DNA of 64,000 nucleotides from Acinetobacter sp. SFB (GTDB lineage Bacteria > Pseudomonadota > Gammaproteobacteria > Pseudomonadales > Moraxellaceae): positions 525,890-589,889 of the forward strand of contig NZ_LSZH01000011.1 in the NCBI RefSeq assembly GCF_001647545.1, written 5' to 3'. Shown here piece by piece: positions 19,887-30,414 of this stretch. A program made the position numbers and the translations under genes. Numbering within the stretch: the first letter of the stretch is position 1; each line of letters begins with the position of its first letter. The notes under the pieces are model-generated. The model saw nothing but the letters and a program-made list of their open reading frames with translations, did no database searches and was not told the DNA's origin.

Positions 19887-20086
19887 ATCGGTGTCCGTGT
19901 TGGAATTTTATAAAGAAAAAACAATACCCGAATTCTGCAATGATTTGCTACATTTTGACAGTACAGAATATGATAAAACTACACGTCATACACATATTAA
20001 GTTGTTTAAGATTTTGAATATACTGCATTCATGTTGAAAAACGACGTTGCAATATTGGTCAAAGACCAAGGAATTACGAATTATTT

Positions 20087-22285
20087 ATGAAACTTCAAAC
20101 ATTAGCTTGTGCAGTTGCAATTGCGACTGGCGGATTTTTCTTTTCTCATGTAGTGAACGAGGCCATTGCAGCTAATGATACAGTTGCAGTTTCTCAATCT
20201 ATCCAACCCACGCAAGAACAAGCGCTGGTATCACGCCAGTTGGCGACCTTGGTTGACCGTCAGCATTACCTAAATCAGCGCTTAGATGCAGCGACCTCCA
20301 ATCGAATTCTTGATTTTTATCTCGATAGCCTGGATGCAGATCATTCATTATTTTTAGCACCTGAAGTTGAACAATATAAGAAAAAGTATGGTGCAAATTT
20401 TGGTGCTGCGCTAAAAGCAGGGGATTTGTCGGGTCCATATTTAATTCATGCCCAATATCGTGAACGTTTAAAACAGTTTTATGAGTTCATGTTGGCTGAA
20501 TTGAAAAAACCGCAAAACTTGAAACAAACCAATGTTTATATTGATACCGATCGGGAAAAAGCGCCTTATTTCAAATCTGCAGCAGAGCAACATGCACATT
20601 GGCAAAAAATGTTGGTGTCGCAGCTGATTAACTTAAACATTAGTAAAGAAGAAGAGGCTGCAAAGCAGAAAGCACTCAAAGACAATCCTGCTTTAGCCAA
20701 TGGTCAGGACTTAACGAGTCCTGAAGATTTAACTCCAGTGCAAACTTTGACCAAGCGCTATACCCGTCAGCTTGAACGCATTAGCCGTGTTAAAAGTGAT
20801 GATGTCTTGGACAAAACTTTAAATGCGATGATGTTAACCTATGATCCGCACAGTAACTATTTTCCGCCTGTCGATGCGATGGAATTAAACCGTCAAACCA
20901 CCTTGCAATTAGAGGGGATTGGGGTTTCGATTCGTCCGGAACGCGGTAATGAAGATTACACCAAGATTGAAACCATTGTTGAAGGTGGGCCGGCCAGTAA
21001 ATCCGGTCAGATTAAATCGGGTGATCGCATTATTGGTGTAGCACAAGACGGCGATAAAATGGTCGATGTTGTGGGTTGGGCAAGTAACGAGGTAGTGGGT
21101 TTAATCCGCGGTAAACGTGGAACCAAGGTCAGCCTGCGTTTACTCGGTCCTGGTGCATCCATGAGTCAGGCGCGTACCGTAAGTCTGGTTCGTGACGTGA
21201 TTCAGGAAGAAGATGCAGGTGTACGTTCTCGTACCGTGGATATTAAGCGTGATGGTAAAAACTACACTTTTGGTGTGATTGAAATTCCATCGTTCTATTT
21301 AAACTATCGCGCGCGCCGTGCAGGCACAGATTATCGTTCGGTTTCTGAAGATACCAACAATGCTTTAAAAGCATTGGCTGCGAAAAATGTGTCCGGGATT
21401 ATTATTGATTTACGTAACAATCCAGGCGGTTCACTTGAAGAAGTGGCTCGCATGTTGGGTCAAGTGATTAAGTCAGGTCCCGTGGTGCAAATTCGTGATG
21501 GCAATGGCAATGTCAGCGTGTTTGAAGATAACGATGGCGGTGCGCAAACCTATGCAGGCCCACTTGCAGTCATGGTCAACTTGGCATCAGCATCAGCCAG
21601 TGAAATTTATTCTGCTGCCATTCAGGACTATGAACGCGGTATCGTGATTGGTAGTACAACCACCGGTAAGGGTACAGCGCAAGTTCAACTGGATACTCTG
21701 GCGCATGGTCAGGCGACTTTAACACAACGTAAGTTCTATCGCGTGACGGGTGGTAGTACTCAAAATAAAGGCGTAGTGCCGGATATTAAACTGGTGGATA
21801 TCTACAACGAAGAATTTGGTGAGCGTAAAGCCAAGAATGCCTTGAAATGGGATACCATTCCAACTGCTCCATTTAAGCGTGAAGGTTCTGTACAACCCTA
21901 TGTACAAAATCTGGCTCAAATGTCGCAACAGCGCGTAGTGGTCGATCCGCAATTTAAGTATTTAGAAGAACGCAAAGCGATTGCCAAAAAAACCGAAGAG
22001 CAGAAGCGTGTAGTTCTTGATATTGATCAGCGTAAAGCCGAGTTGAATGCGCTGGAACAAAAAACTTTAGAGGCAGAGAATCAGCGTCGTGCAGTGACAG
22101 GTCAAAAGCCGTATCCTAATTGGGAAAGTTACCAAGCGTCTATGGATGCATTGATTGAGTCACGTTCAAAAATGAAGGCAACGCAACGTCCGGCTTTACC
22201 TGAGGAAGAAGTTTTTGTCACTGAGTCTGCCAATATCTTATTGGATTATGCGAAATTACAATCGGGTAAAGCGACTGCAAACTAA
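20087..22285 (+). CDS. prc: Carboxy-terminal processing (tail-specific) protease
   Basis: Periplasmic S41A peptidase that degrades proteins from their C-termini and affects peptidoglycan hydrolases and lipoproteins. The 732-residue product has a signal peptide (residues 1-28), an N-terminal helical domain, a PDZ domain around 240-330, and the catalytic core with the Ser503/Lys528 dyad (SASASE and TTGKGT; spacing 25 as in E. coli Prc). Asp514 matches a further conserved residue. The C-terminal 150 residues match the DUF3340-type extension. It is divergent from nagZ. Confidence 0.95.
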   Translation: MKLQTLACAVAIATGGFFFSHVVNEAIAANDTVAVSQSIQPTQEQALVSRQLATLVDRQHYLNQRLDAATSNRILDFYLDSLDADHSLFLAPEVEQYKKKYGANFGAALKAGDLSGPYLIHAQYRERLKQFYEFMLAELKKPQNLKQTNVYIDTDREKAPYFKSAAEQHAHWQKMLVSQLINLNISKEEEAAKQKALKDNPALANGQDLTSPEDLTPVQTLTKRYTRQLERISRVKSDDVLDKTLNAMMLTYDPHSNYFPPVDAMELNRQTTLQLEGIGVSIRPERGNEDYTKIETIVEGGPASKSGQIKSGDRIIGVAQDGDKMVDVVGWASNEVVGLIRGKRGTKVSLRLLGPGASMSQARTVSLVRDVIQEEDAGVRSRTVDIKRDGKNYTFGVIEIPSFYLNYRARRAGTDYRSVSEDTNNALKALAAKNVSGIIIDLRNNPGGSLEEVARMLGQVIKSGPVVQIRDGNGNVSVFEDNDGGAQTYAGPLAVMVNLASASASEIYSAAIQDYERGIVIGSTTTGKGTAQVQLDTLAHGQATLTQRKFYRVTGGSTQNKGVVPDIKLVDIYNEEFGERKAKNALKWDTIPTAPFKREGSVQPYVQNLAQMSQQRVVVDPQFKYLEERKAIAKKTEEQKRVVLDIDQRKAELNALEQKTLEAENQRRAVTGQKPYPNWESYQASMDALIESRSKMKATQRPALPEEEVFVTESANILLDYAKLQSGKATAN

Positions 22286-22765
22286 GCTGACTCATTACAC
22301 GTTACTTTTTTAAATATCCAAAAAACCAGTCAGTTCGTCTGACTGGTTTTTTATTTGTCTATGTATCGCTGCTTTTAAAATTAATCATCCCTTTTAAAGA
22401 AGGTAGATAGATATACAACAAGATGTAATGCATCCGATTGGACTTTTGGTCGTCATTGGCAACCAGATTTTTTATTAGCGCTGAATTTTATGCAGAAACA
22501 TGCAATGCCCTGAACCACAAGAAATATGACCGGTGTAGGGATAATGAATAAAAGTTTGATCTATCTTTCTATAATTAAATAAAAAAATTAGTAATAAAAA
22601 TGAATGGAGTAATAATCACTTGACCAAAATAGAATAGTATTAGATGCTTGTTTTAATTGACTGTTTTTTTATTCCTCTTTAATTGGCAAAAAGCTTCTGT
22701 GTAAGGATAAATGAGATTAATAAAGTGGATTAAAACAAGAAAGATAACCTATACGGAAGCTTGAT
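22286..22765. other. Intergenic region between prc and the MHYT-GGDEF-EAL gene
   Basis: 480 bp. The first 70 bp hold the prc terminator. The remainder is AT-rich without a supported gene; an open 40-codon stretch without a start near 22399-22510 is noted under rejected items. Confidence 0.5.
22320..22354 (+). terminator. Rho-independent terminator after prc
   Basis: AAAAACCAGTCAG pairs with CTGACTGGTTTTT around TTCGT, followed by further T residues. Confidence 0.92.
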
Positions 22766-24835
22766 ATGGTTCATATACATTATGATTTTAGCCTCGTGAT
22801 AGGTTCAGTTATTGTTGCAGTTTTGGCCTGCTATTTTGCAGTGTCGATTGAACAATCATTATTCCGTGGCTTACGTCAACAATATGAAAAAATTCTTCTT
22901 GTGATAAGTGGAGCTATGTGGGGTGCTGCAATTTGGTGTATGCACTTTGTGGGCATACTTGCTTGTCATTTACCTGCTGAATACTCTTTTGACTACGGCT
23001 TTACTTTTCTTTCTTATGTGATCGCATTTGTTGCTTCTACCTTTGCGGTCTGGCTGACGACCCGAGCAACTTTACCATTTTTACGCCTTGTTTTAGGTGC
23101 GGTACTGATGGGCTTGGGCATCGCTGGAATGCACTATACCGGAATGATGGGTTTAGTCATTGCTCAACATGAAATTTATTATCATCCGCTCTTAGCCCTT
23201 TTTTCAATTTTGATTGCCATAAGTGGTTCAGGTTTAACCTTTTGGCTGACCTTTAAATATAAAAAATCAGTACACAAGCTGCTGTATATTAAAGCCTTTA
23301 TTGCTTTCATGATGGCACTTACCATTGTCGGCATGCACTATACCGGTATGTCCTCTGCCGCTTTTTATTCTATTGATGAGAATCAGCTAATTTCGAATTA
23401 TAAAAATGGACAAGGATTAATTTTATTTAGCCTGGTTTTTGTAAGCAGTTTAATACTGGTGGCTGTATTTACCGTCGCGGTATTAGAACAACGCTTGGAA
23501 GCACGCAATAGACAGCTTTCTAAAGCCAAACGAGAGCTTGCCAATCAAGCAGTTCAGGATAATTTAACCAAATTGCCGAATCGTTTATTCTTGGCTGAAT
23601 ATTCACATTTGTTATTTACTGAACATCGTTACAGAGATGAAAAAATTGCATTTCTTTATATTGATTTAGATCGTTTTAAAGCAGTAAATGATGTATTTGG
23701 TCATCATGTGGGTGATCAATTGTTGGTTCAACTCTCTACACGCATTCAGCGCATACTAGAAAAAAAGGAAAAACTGCTTCGTATCGGTAGTGATGAATTT
23801 TTGATGGTGCTCGAAACAGCAAATATTGAAAAAGCGATTGAAAAATCGGAACAAGTATTGCGGCTGATCCAAGACAGTTTCTTAATTGCCGGTAAAGAGA
23901 TTAATATTTCGAGCAGTATCGGAATTGCAATGTATCCAGACCATGGCAATAATTTACAAGATTTGCTGATCAATGCCGATGCTGCAATGTTGATGTCTAA
24001 ATATCATGGCCGAAATACCTATTCGGTGTTTAATTACAGTGTGGATCAACAAGAAGCCAAAAGCCAAACCAAACTGATCAATGATTTGTATAAAGCGGTT
24101 GAAGAACAACAATTTATTCTATTTTATCAACCTAAATTTACCACCAAAAGCCATAAAATTTGTGGTGTGGAAGCGCTAATTCGCTGGAATCACCCAAGCT
24201 TGGGGCTGTTGACCCCGAATATGTTTATCGATGGTGCTGAAAAAACCGGACTGATTATTCAAATGGGTTATTGGGCACTCGAGCAAGCCTGTAAGCAGAT
24301 TCAAATCTGGGAGCAAAATGGTTCAAATTATTTCCCGCTCGCCGTGAATTTATCGGCGGTGCAATTTGAACATAAGCATTTGTTTTCAACACTGGAGCGC
24401 TTATTTGATCAGTATCAAATTAATCCCAATCATTTAGCCATTGAAATTACTGAATCGACCGCGATGCATCATATTGATGCCAGTATTCGCAGTTTTGAGC
24501 GCCTACGTCAGATGGGCATTAAACTGGCGATTGATGATTTTGGAACAGGCCATTCCAGTTTCTTGTATTTAAAGAACTTACCAGTAGATGAATTGAAAAT
24601 AGATCGAGAGTTTATTCGTGATCTGTCCGTCGGTTCAAAAGATGAAATGATTTTAGAAAGTATTATCCAATTAGCGATTAAACTGGGTTTGGTGGTTACC
24701 GCAGAAGGCGTGGAAACACCATCACAGGCTGATATCCTAACCCGTTTAGGTTGCCAGCAATTGCAAGGATATCTACTCGGAATGCCAGTGAAGGTTGATC
24801 GGTTGGAAGAGAGCAAATACGCGCTACCTATTTAA
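22766..24835 (+). CDS. MHYT-GGDEF-EAL membrane c-di-GMP signalling protein
   Basis: 689-residue inner-membrane protein. Seven transmembrane helices carry the MHYT sensor with MHF at 59-61 and MHYTGM at 122 and 190, a proposed metal and diatomic-gas (O2, CO or NO) sensing unit. A GGDEF domain (about 265-430) has GSDEF at 341-345 instead of GGDEF, so cyclase activity is doubtful. The EAL domain (about 440-680) keeps all expected residues: EAL at 469-471, NLSAVQFE, EITES, DDFGTG, LKIDREF and AEGVET. It is probably a c-di-GMP phosphodiesterase. Its regulation is unknown and it stands alone before prfC. Confidence 0.93.
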   Translation: MVHIHYDFSLVIGSVIVAVLACYFAVSIEQSLFRGLRQQYEKILLVISGAMWGAAIWCMHFVGILACHLPAEYSFDYGFTFLSYVIAFVASTFAVWLTTRATLPFLRLVLGAVLMGLGIAGMHYTGMMGLVIAQHEIYYHPLLALFSILIAISGSGLTFWLTFKYKKSVHKLLYIKAFIAFMMALTIVGMHYTGMSSAAFYSIDENQLISNYKNGQGLILFSLVFVSSLILVAVFTVAVLEQRLEARNRQLSKAKRELANQAVQDNLTKLPNRLFLAEYSHLLFTEHRYRDEKIAFLYIDLDRFKAVNDVFGHHVGDQLLVQLSTRIQRILEKKEKLLRIGSDEFLMVLETANIEKAIEKSEQVLRLIQDSFLIAGKEINISSSIGIAMYPDHGNNLQDLLINADAAMLMSKYHGRNTYSVFNYSVDQQEAKSQTKLINDLYKAVEEQQFILFYQPKFTTKSHKICGVEALIRWNHPSLGLLTPNMFIDGAEKTGLIIQMGYWALEQACKQIQIWEQNGSNYFPLAVNLSAVQFEHKHLFSTLERLFDQYQINPNHLAIEITESTAMHHIDASIRSFERLRQMGIKLAIDDFGTGHSSFLYLKNLPVDELKIDREFIRDLSVGSKDEMILESIIQLAIKLGLVVTAEGVETPSQADILTRLGCQQLQGYLLGMPVKVDRLEESKYALPI

Positions 24836-24959
24836 GATGGGTCAATTTTGAACAAGTTTAGTTCATTTCAAAAGTTGGATGATCTGCTACAATATCGGCA
24901 AATTTTTATATTGATCAGTTCTGATCTTTTACACTGCCATTCTGCAGTAGGTATCTTTC

Positions 24960-26552
24960 ATGAGTTTTAAAGACGAATTAGCGGCACAGGTCGCGCAGCG
25001 ACGGACGTTCGCGATTATTTCCCACCCCGATGCTGGTAAAACCACCATGACAGAAAAACTGTTGTTATGGGGTAAAGCAATTCAGGTTGCCGGGATGGTC
25101 AAAAGTCGCAAGTCAGACCGTGCTGCAACGTCTGACTGGATGGAAATGGAAAAAGAGCGTGGTATTTCCATCACTACATCGGTTATGCAGTTTCCTTTTA
25201 AAAAGCATGTGATTAACTTACTGGACACCCCGGGACATGAAGATTTCTCGGAAGATACTTACCGTACTTTAACTGCAGTTGACTCGGCACTGATGGTGAT
25301 TGACGGTGCCAAAGGGGTGGAAGATCGTACCATTAAATTGATGGAAGTGTGTCGTATGCGCGACACACCGATTATTTCCTTCGTCAACAAAATGGACCGA
25401 GAAATCCGCGAGCCGTTAGAATTGCTTGATGAAATTGAAAACGTATTAAAAATCCGTTGTGTACCACTGACCTGGCCAATGGGAACAGGACGTGATTTTG
25501 CCGGTGTATTCAATCTGTTAGAAGAAAAATTTTACGTTTATAAAGCCGGTTTTGGTTCGACCATTACCGATATTGAAATCCGCGATGGTTATGACTATCC
25601 AGACTTGCGTGAAAAAGTCGGTGATCTCGCTTTTGCTGCTTTTGAAGAGTCGTTAGAGCTTGTTCAAATGGCCAATGATCCGATTGATCGTGAGCTGTTC
25701 TTGCAAGGTAAACAAACACCAGTTCTGTTTGGTACTGCTTTAGGTAACTTTGCGGTGGATCATGTTCTGGATGCTTTCATTAAATGGGCACCTGAACCGA
25801 AGGCGCATCCTACCAAAGAACGTATTGTAGAAGCGACTGAAGAAGGTTTCACCGGCTTCGTATTTAAAATTCAGGCCAATATGGATCCGAAACATCGTGA
25901 CCGTATTGCCTTCATGCGGATCTGTTCAGGTAAGTATGAGAAAGGTTTAAAAATGAATCATGTCCGTCTGGGTAAAGATGTGCGTATTAGTGATGCATTA
26001 ACTTTCTTGGCGGGTGAACGTGAACAGCTAGAAGAAGCGTGGCCTGGCGATATCATTGGTTTACACAACCACGGTACGATTCAAATCGGCGATGCTTTTT
26101 CATCGGGTGAAGATGTTCATTTTACCGGTATTCCGCACTTTGCGCCTGAAATGTTCCGTCGTGTACGTCTAAAAGATCCGCTCAAATCCAAGCAACTGCA
26201 AAAAGGTTTGAAAGAGCTTTCTGAAGAAGGTGCAACTCAGGTCTTTATGCCGCAAATCAGTAATGACTTGATTGTGGGTGCAGTCGGTGTACTTCAGTTT
26301 GAAGTGGTGGCATACCGCTTGAAAGAAGAGTACAAGGTTGATTGCGTTTATGAGCCGGTAAACATTAATACGGTTCGTTGGGTTTCATGTGATGACGAAA
26401 AGAAATTCAACGAATTTAAGAAAAAAGCCCATGACCAATTGTCGATTGATGGGGGTGGTCATTTGACTTACCTTGCGCCAAGTCGTGTGAACTTGCAGCT
26501 CATGCAGGAGCGTTATCCGGATATCCAATTCCGCGCTACACGTGAACACTAA
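24960..26552 (+). CDS. prfC: Peptide chain release factor 3
   Basis: Translational GTPase that recycles RF1 and RF2 after termination. The 530-residue length is typical. The G-domain motifs are G1 [10 protein letters not shown]2 GISITTSV, G3 [10 protein letters not shown]4 NKMDRE and G5-like TWPMGTG, followed by domain II and the RF3-specific C-terminal domain ([14 protein letters not shown]). It is preceded by a short leader after the EAL gene and followed by a clear terminator. Confidence 0.97.
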   Translation: MSFKDELAAQVAQRRTFAIISHPDAGKTTMTEKLLLWGKAIQVAGMVKSRKSDRAATSDWMEMEKERGISITTSVMQFPFKKHVINLLDTPGHEDFSEDTYRTLTAVDSALMVIDGAKGVEDRTIKLMEVCRMRDTPIISFVNKMDREIREPLELLDEIENVLKIRCVPLTWPMGTGRDFAGVFNLLEEKFYVYKAGFGSTITDIEIRDGYDYPDLREKVGDLAFAAFEESLELVQMANDPIDRELFLQGKQTPVLFGTALGNFAVDHVLDAFIKWAPEPKAHPTKERIVEATEEGFTGFVFKIQANMDPKHRDRIAFMRICSGKYEKGLKMNHVRLGKDVRISDALTFLAGEREQLEEAWPGDIIGLHNHGTIQIGDAFSSGEDVHFTGIPHFAPEMFRRVRLKDPLKSKQLQKGLKELSEEGATQVFMPQISNDLIVGAVGVLQFEVVAYRLKEEYKVDCVYEPVNINTVRWVSCDDEKKFNEFKKKAHDQLSIDGGGHLTYLAPSRVNLQLMQERYPDIQFRATREH

Positions 26553-26564
26553 ACATAACGAAAA

Positions 26565-26596
26565 ATAAAACAGCTTCTTTATGAAGCTGTTTTATT
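26565..26596 (+). terminator. Rho-independent terminator after prfC
   Basis: AAAACAGCTTC pairs with GAAGCTGTTTT around TTTAT and is followed by ATTATG. Confidence 0.85.
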
Positions 26597-26660
26597 ATGT
26601 AGAATCATTTAGATAGATATATTTATATAGATCAGTCACTTTAGAAAAAGAGTTGTAAGC

Positions 26661-27485
26661 ATGAACGGGAAAATAGTGGGTGCATCAGTGATCATCATGG
26701 GTCTGATGCTGAGTGCTTGCGATGCTTCAAAAAAAGAACAACCAGATCAATCACATGAAAAGGCTGAATCTCTGGTAGTGAAAACTGAGAAAGCAGAGGT
26801 TTTACCCTATTTAAATATTCAAGAACAAGATGCCAAAATAGCTTTACCCTTTTGTGAAACCAAAAACTGTATTGATTTAAGTATTCAAACGGTACATACC
26901 GAAGATGCCTGGTTAAATGACTGGATTGCCAAAAGCCAAGCCGTGGTCATTCAAGATCAGATTGGACTTAAACAGGACATGAGTTTACAGCAGGCTATTA
27001 ATGCGTATGTGAAAAAGTCGGATGCATGGCAAGCTGAATTTTCCAAAAATAAAGCCTATGAACTCTCGATGTATACACGAATTGCCTATCAGCGTAATCA
27101 ATATGTCTTGATGCAATTAGGGGTGGATACCAATCAGGAAGGTATTAAAGTTAAAGAACGCTATTACTTTTTTGTGGCCGATCGCAAAAAACAGAAAGCA
27201 GTGACTATATTGGCGTTGATTGAGCCTAAGCAGCAAAACAGCATGAATAGCATTGTGCAGCAGGCTTATCAAAAGTGGTTAAAAGAACAAACAGTTGAAG
27301 TAAAGCAGAAGGCGCCGAAAAAACTGTCTTGGGGACAAGTGGACTGGTTCTTTGATCAAGAAGGAATTGGTTTACATTATCGTACCCATGAAATTGTTCA
27401 GGATGGTAAACAACTGGATATTTATTTAAGCAAAGAACAAACGCAACAGTTATTGAAAGTTGATGTGTATCAGCATATGTTCTAG
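26661..27485 (+). CDS. Putative lipoprotein, DUF3298/RsiV-like relative
   Basis: 274-residue exported lipoprotein. The lipobox LSAC gives a lipidated Cys near residue 20. The region PFCETKNCIDLSIQTVHTED and the following helices parallel the next gene (PECDGNSCPEISIERLSSNQ), so the two are diverged paralogs, but this copy lacks the long Gln/Ala linker. The C-terminal region FFDQEGIGLHYRTHEI matches the neighbour's LSSQGLILQYGEYEI. Function unknown; a carbohydrate-binding or envelope role is often proposed for DUF3298 but is not shown here. Confidence 0.75.
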   Translation: MNGKIVGASVIIMGLMLSACDASKKEQPDQSHEKAESLVVKTEKAEVLPYLNIQEQDAKIALPFCETKNCIDLSIQTVHTEDAWLNDWIAKSQAVVIQDQIGLKQDMSLQQAINAYVKKSDAWQAEFSKNKAYELSMYTRIAYQRNQYVLMQLGVDTNQEGIKVKERYYFFVADRKKQKAVTILALIEPKQQNSMNSIVQQAYQKWLKEQTVEVKQKAPKKLSWGQVDWFFDQEGIGLHYRTHEIVQDGKQLDIYLSKEQTQQLLKVDVYQHMF

Positions 27486-27539
27486 TTATCTGTAGTAAAT
27501 ACAGGCATCTAACGGAAGTCAATTTACGAAATTAAAGTT

Positions 27540-28526
27540 ATGGGTCAGATAATGGTAAAAAATAAAACAATATTTTCAATAACGGTGCTTGCCACAGCAA
27601 TTGCATTAACAGCATGTCAACCTAAGCAAAGCGAACCTAAACAGGATCAAACGGCAGCATCGGAAGCGGTTCAAGCTGAAGCTTTAAAATTGGCAGGGGA
27701 TTCAGAAAAATTAACTTTAGATTTACCTGAATGTGATGGCAATAGTTGTCCGGAAATTTCGATTGAACGTCTTTCCAGTAACCAAGCCTTTATTGATAAC
27801 TTTATTGACCAGAAAATCCTAAAACAGCTGGATCAAATTTTGGATATTTCGCCAAAATTGTTGAAAGAAAATCAGCAGGTAACTACCGAAAATTTAAAAG
27901 ATTCAAAAGCACAGGATCAAGCTGCTGAACAGGCAGCATTATTAGCAGTTGAAACGCCAAAGCAAAAACTAGAACAACAAGTTGCACCTTATTTAGAGAA
28001 TTTCTTGTCTTTGGATAAAGAATTGAAGGCGTTAAGTGCCAATCATCAAATCAGTTTAATGATTAAGCCGAAAATCTTAAATGCAGACTTGCCTTTAGCG
28101 ACTGTTGTTTTGAATTCAAGTAGTTATTTAGGAGGAGCACATGGTTCTTCGTCTCAGCGCTACTATAACTTTGACTTGGAAAAGAAAAAACAGGTTGAAC
28201 TGAATGATATTTTAGCGCCAAATCAAAAAGCGGCTCTGGAAAAGAAAGCGCATGAAGTGTTTAAAACCTGGGTGATAGAATCTAAGTTAGCCAACAGTGT
28301 TGAAGAATATGAACAGGCATGGAAATTCACCTTATCGGATAATTTTTACTTATCTAGTCAAGGTTTGATTTTGCAATATGGTGAATATGAAATTGGCCCG
28401 TATGTGGTGGGATTGCCACGTTTGACCATTCCTTATGATCAATTGCAAACTGTGCTGAAGAAACAGTATTTACCTCCGGTTGAAGCACCAGCAAGTAGCG
28501 CTATGGAAAAGAAAGCTCAATCTTAA
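27540..28526 (+). CDS. Putative lipoprotein with DUF3298 (RsiV-like) domain
   Basis: 328-residue lipoprotein with lipobox LTAC. A second ATG 12 bp downstream (MVKNKTIF) gives a more usual signal-peptide N-region and could be the true start. After an Ala/Gln-rich linker the C-terminal domain contains LGGAHGSSSQRYYNFD, then LNDILAP and LILQYGEYEIGPYVVG, the DUF3298/RsiV pattern. The stop codon overlaps the start of the TatD hydrolase gene (TAATG), so the two are translationally coupled. Paralog of the gene just upstream. Confidence 0.8.
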   Translation: MGQIMVKNKTIFSITVLATAIALTACQPKQSEPKQDQTAASEAVQAEALKLAGDSEKLTLDLPECDGNSCPEISIERLSSNQAFIDNFIDQKILKQLDQILDISPKLLKENQQVTTENLKDSKAQDQAAEQAALLAVETPKQKLEQQVAPYLENFLSLDKELKALSANHQISLMIKPKILNADLPLATVVLNSSSYLGGAHGSSSQRYYNFDLEKKKQVELNDILAPNQKAALEKKAHEVFKTWVIESKLANSVEEYEQAWKFTLSDNFYLSSQGLILQYGEYEIGPYVVGLPRLTIPYDQLQTVLKKQYLPPVEAPASSAMEKKAQS

Positions 28527-29347
28527 TGTCTTATCCACTGTTTGATACCCACACCCATTTTGATGTTGCCGATTTTGATCCGGATCGGGAACAACTGGCC
28601 TATGCTGCAAAAGCAGTGGGGGTTGAACGTTTGATTTTGATTGGTTTTGTGCAATCTCGCTTTAAAGATTTAGTTCAAACCCAGCATTTTTTAAATCACT
28701 TGCCAGATGCACCAAAAAGCTATCTAGCTCCTGGGCTGCATCCTTTTTATATTGAACAGCATCAAAGCTCACACCTTATAGATTTAGAGCAACTTTTAAA
28801 AACTGAAGAATGTGTCGCGATTGGCGAAATTGGTTTAGATACTTTCTTAAAACAGCACAAGCAGGCAGAAATATTTAGAAAACAACAAGATTTTTTCTCT
28901 GCACAACTTGAATTGGCACAACAGTTTGATAAGCCTGTGTTATTACATATCCGTAAATCGCATGCCGAAACATTAGCTATCTTAAAGCAACATCAATTTA
29001 AAGGAGGCGGTATTGCGCATGCGTTTAGTGGTGGAGTAGAAGAAGCCAAAGCCTTTATTAAGCTTGGTTTTAAAATTGGTGTAACCGGGCAAATTACCAA
29101 TCCGAATGCAAAAAAATTACATGCTGTGGTTCAGGAGGTGGGTGCTGAACATCTGGTTTTAGAAACCGATTGTCCAGATATGGCGCCATTATGCTGTCAA
29201 AGCTCAACAGAACACCGCACCCGAAATACCCCGGCCAATTTGCCTTATGTTTTAGCTGGACTGGCACAGTCCCTGCATCTTGAACCCGATAGTCTCGCCT
29301 TAAAATTATGGCAAAATTCACTAATTGCTTTAAAAATTAATATCTAA
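28526..29347 (+). CDS. TatD-family metal-dependent hydrolase (YjjV-like)
   Basis: 273-residue TIM-barrel hydrolase of the amidohydrolase superfamily, with putative DNase or esterase activity. The metal-binding signatures are DTHTHFD near the N-terminus, AIGEIGLD, LLHIRKSH, AHAFSGG and LETDCPDM. Sequence style is nearer YjjV/YcfH than E. coli TatD. Its start overlaps the upstream lipoprotein stop by one base, which suggests coupled expression, though no functional link is known. Confidence 0.9.
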   Translation: MSYPLFDTHTHFDVADFDPDREQLAYAAKAVGVERLILIGFVQSRFKDLVQTQHFLNHLPDAPKSYLAPGLHPFYIEQHQSSHLIDLEQLLKTEECVAIGEIGLDTFLKQHKQAEIFRKQQDFFSAQLELAQQFDKPVLLHIRKSHAETLAILKQHQFKGGGIAHAFSGGVEEAKAFIKLGFKIGVTGQITNPNAKKLHAVVQEVGAEHLVLETDCPDMAPLCCQSSTEHRTRNTPANLPYVLAGLAQSLHLEPDSLALKLWQNSLIALKINI

Positions 29348-29521
29348 AAAATGATATGAAATAACCTTTTATCTATAAATATTCGTATTTCATTGCTGGG
29401 TTTGTTATGAATATAAGAGATTGAGTTACGCTGTTTTGTGGAATATTGCAAAGATCCATCTTGTATCGTTAAAACCTGCCTATACTGTTTTAAAAATCTA
29501 AATGAAAAAAATGAGTGAATT

Positions 29522-30256
29522 ATGCAAAGTAATAACCCTATTTTAACCCGGGTGGAAACCCAGAGTGATTTTAACCAAACCATGACTGTGCAAGGCGCGA
29601 TTCAAAAATCTGTATTGCTGACTTTGATTGCTGCTGCGGTCGGTTTGTCTCTGTTTTTTTATAGCTTCATCACCCTAAATCTATCCCTTGCCTATGCCGG
29701 GGCAATGGTCGGTGCGATTGGTGGATTGATTCTGGCACTCGTCGCGACATTTAAACCCAAGACAGCACCTGTATTGGCGATTCCTTATGCCTTGTTTGAA
29801 GGTGCTTTTTTAGGCGGAATTTCAGTGATCTTTCAGGTGAAATTCCCCGGCGTACCTTTACAAGCTTTACTGGCTACTTTTATTACCACTTTGGTAATGT
29901 TCGCGTTGTATCGCTTTCAGATTATTCGTGCCACAGAAAAATTTAAAGCCGTAGTGCTATCTGCATCCATTGCGATCGCAATTGTCTTTGTGGTGCAAAT
30001 TGTCATGCGTCTGGCTTTTAGCTCAAGCGTTCCTTACATTTTTGAAAGCAACTGGCTCGGGATTGGCTTTGCAGCATTTGTTGCAGTGATTGCCTCTTTA
30101 AACCTGATTCTCGATTTTGACCTGATTGAATCATCCGCTGCACAGTACGCGCCGAAAGCAATGGAATGGCTGTGTGGTATTGCCTTATTGGCGACTTTGG
30201 TCTGGATGTACTATTCATTCCTGCGTTTGCTCGGTTTATTACAGGGTGATGATTGA
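29522..30256 (+). CDS. BAX inhibitor-1/YccA-family membrane protein
   Basis: 244-residue inner-membrane protein with about seven hydrophobic helices. The N-terminal block MTVQGAIQKSVLLTLIAAAV, the PYALFEGAFLGGIS segment and FDLIESSAAQYAPKAMEW near the C-terminus are characteristic of the bacterial BI-1-like YccA subfamily. The bacterial family is poorly understood; YccA interacts with FtsH in E. coli. Standalone gene with its own terminator. Confidence 0.9.
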   Translation: MQSNNPILTRVETQSDFNQTMTVQGAIQKSVLLTLIAAAVGLSLFFYSFITLNLSLAYAGAMVGAIGGLILALVATFKPKTAPVLAIPYALFEGAFLGGISVIFQVKFPGVPLQALLATFITTLVMFALYRFQIIRATEKFKAVVLSASIAIAIVFVVQIVMRLAFSSSVPYIFESNWLGIGFAAFVAVIASLNLILDFDLIESSAAQYAPKAMEWLCGIALLATLVWMYYSFLRLLGLLQGDD

Positions 30257-30284
30257 TCATCCTTAATATGAAACGAATTTAAAT

Positions 30285-30317
30285 AAAATGCTCCTACAGA
30301 ATAGGGGCATTTTTTAT
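30285..30317 (+). terminator. Rho-independent terminator after the BI-1-like gene
   Basis: AAATGCTCCT pairs with AGGGGCATTT (one G-U pair) around ACAGAAT, followed by TTT. Confidence 0.82.
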
Positions 30318-30414
30318 GATTTTTACAGAACATACTAAAAAAGGCGCATTATGCAATTTCGCAAATGCTCCAGACTTGGCATTATGCTTGTAAATTATTT
30401 TGAGTGAGATTCAC

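Noticed and set aside
22399..22510. Open stretch of about 40 codons without a start, reading protein-like (NASDWTFGRHWQPDFLLAL)
   Set aside because: No start codon or ribosome site, bounded by stops; too short to separate decay from chance.
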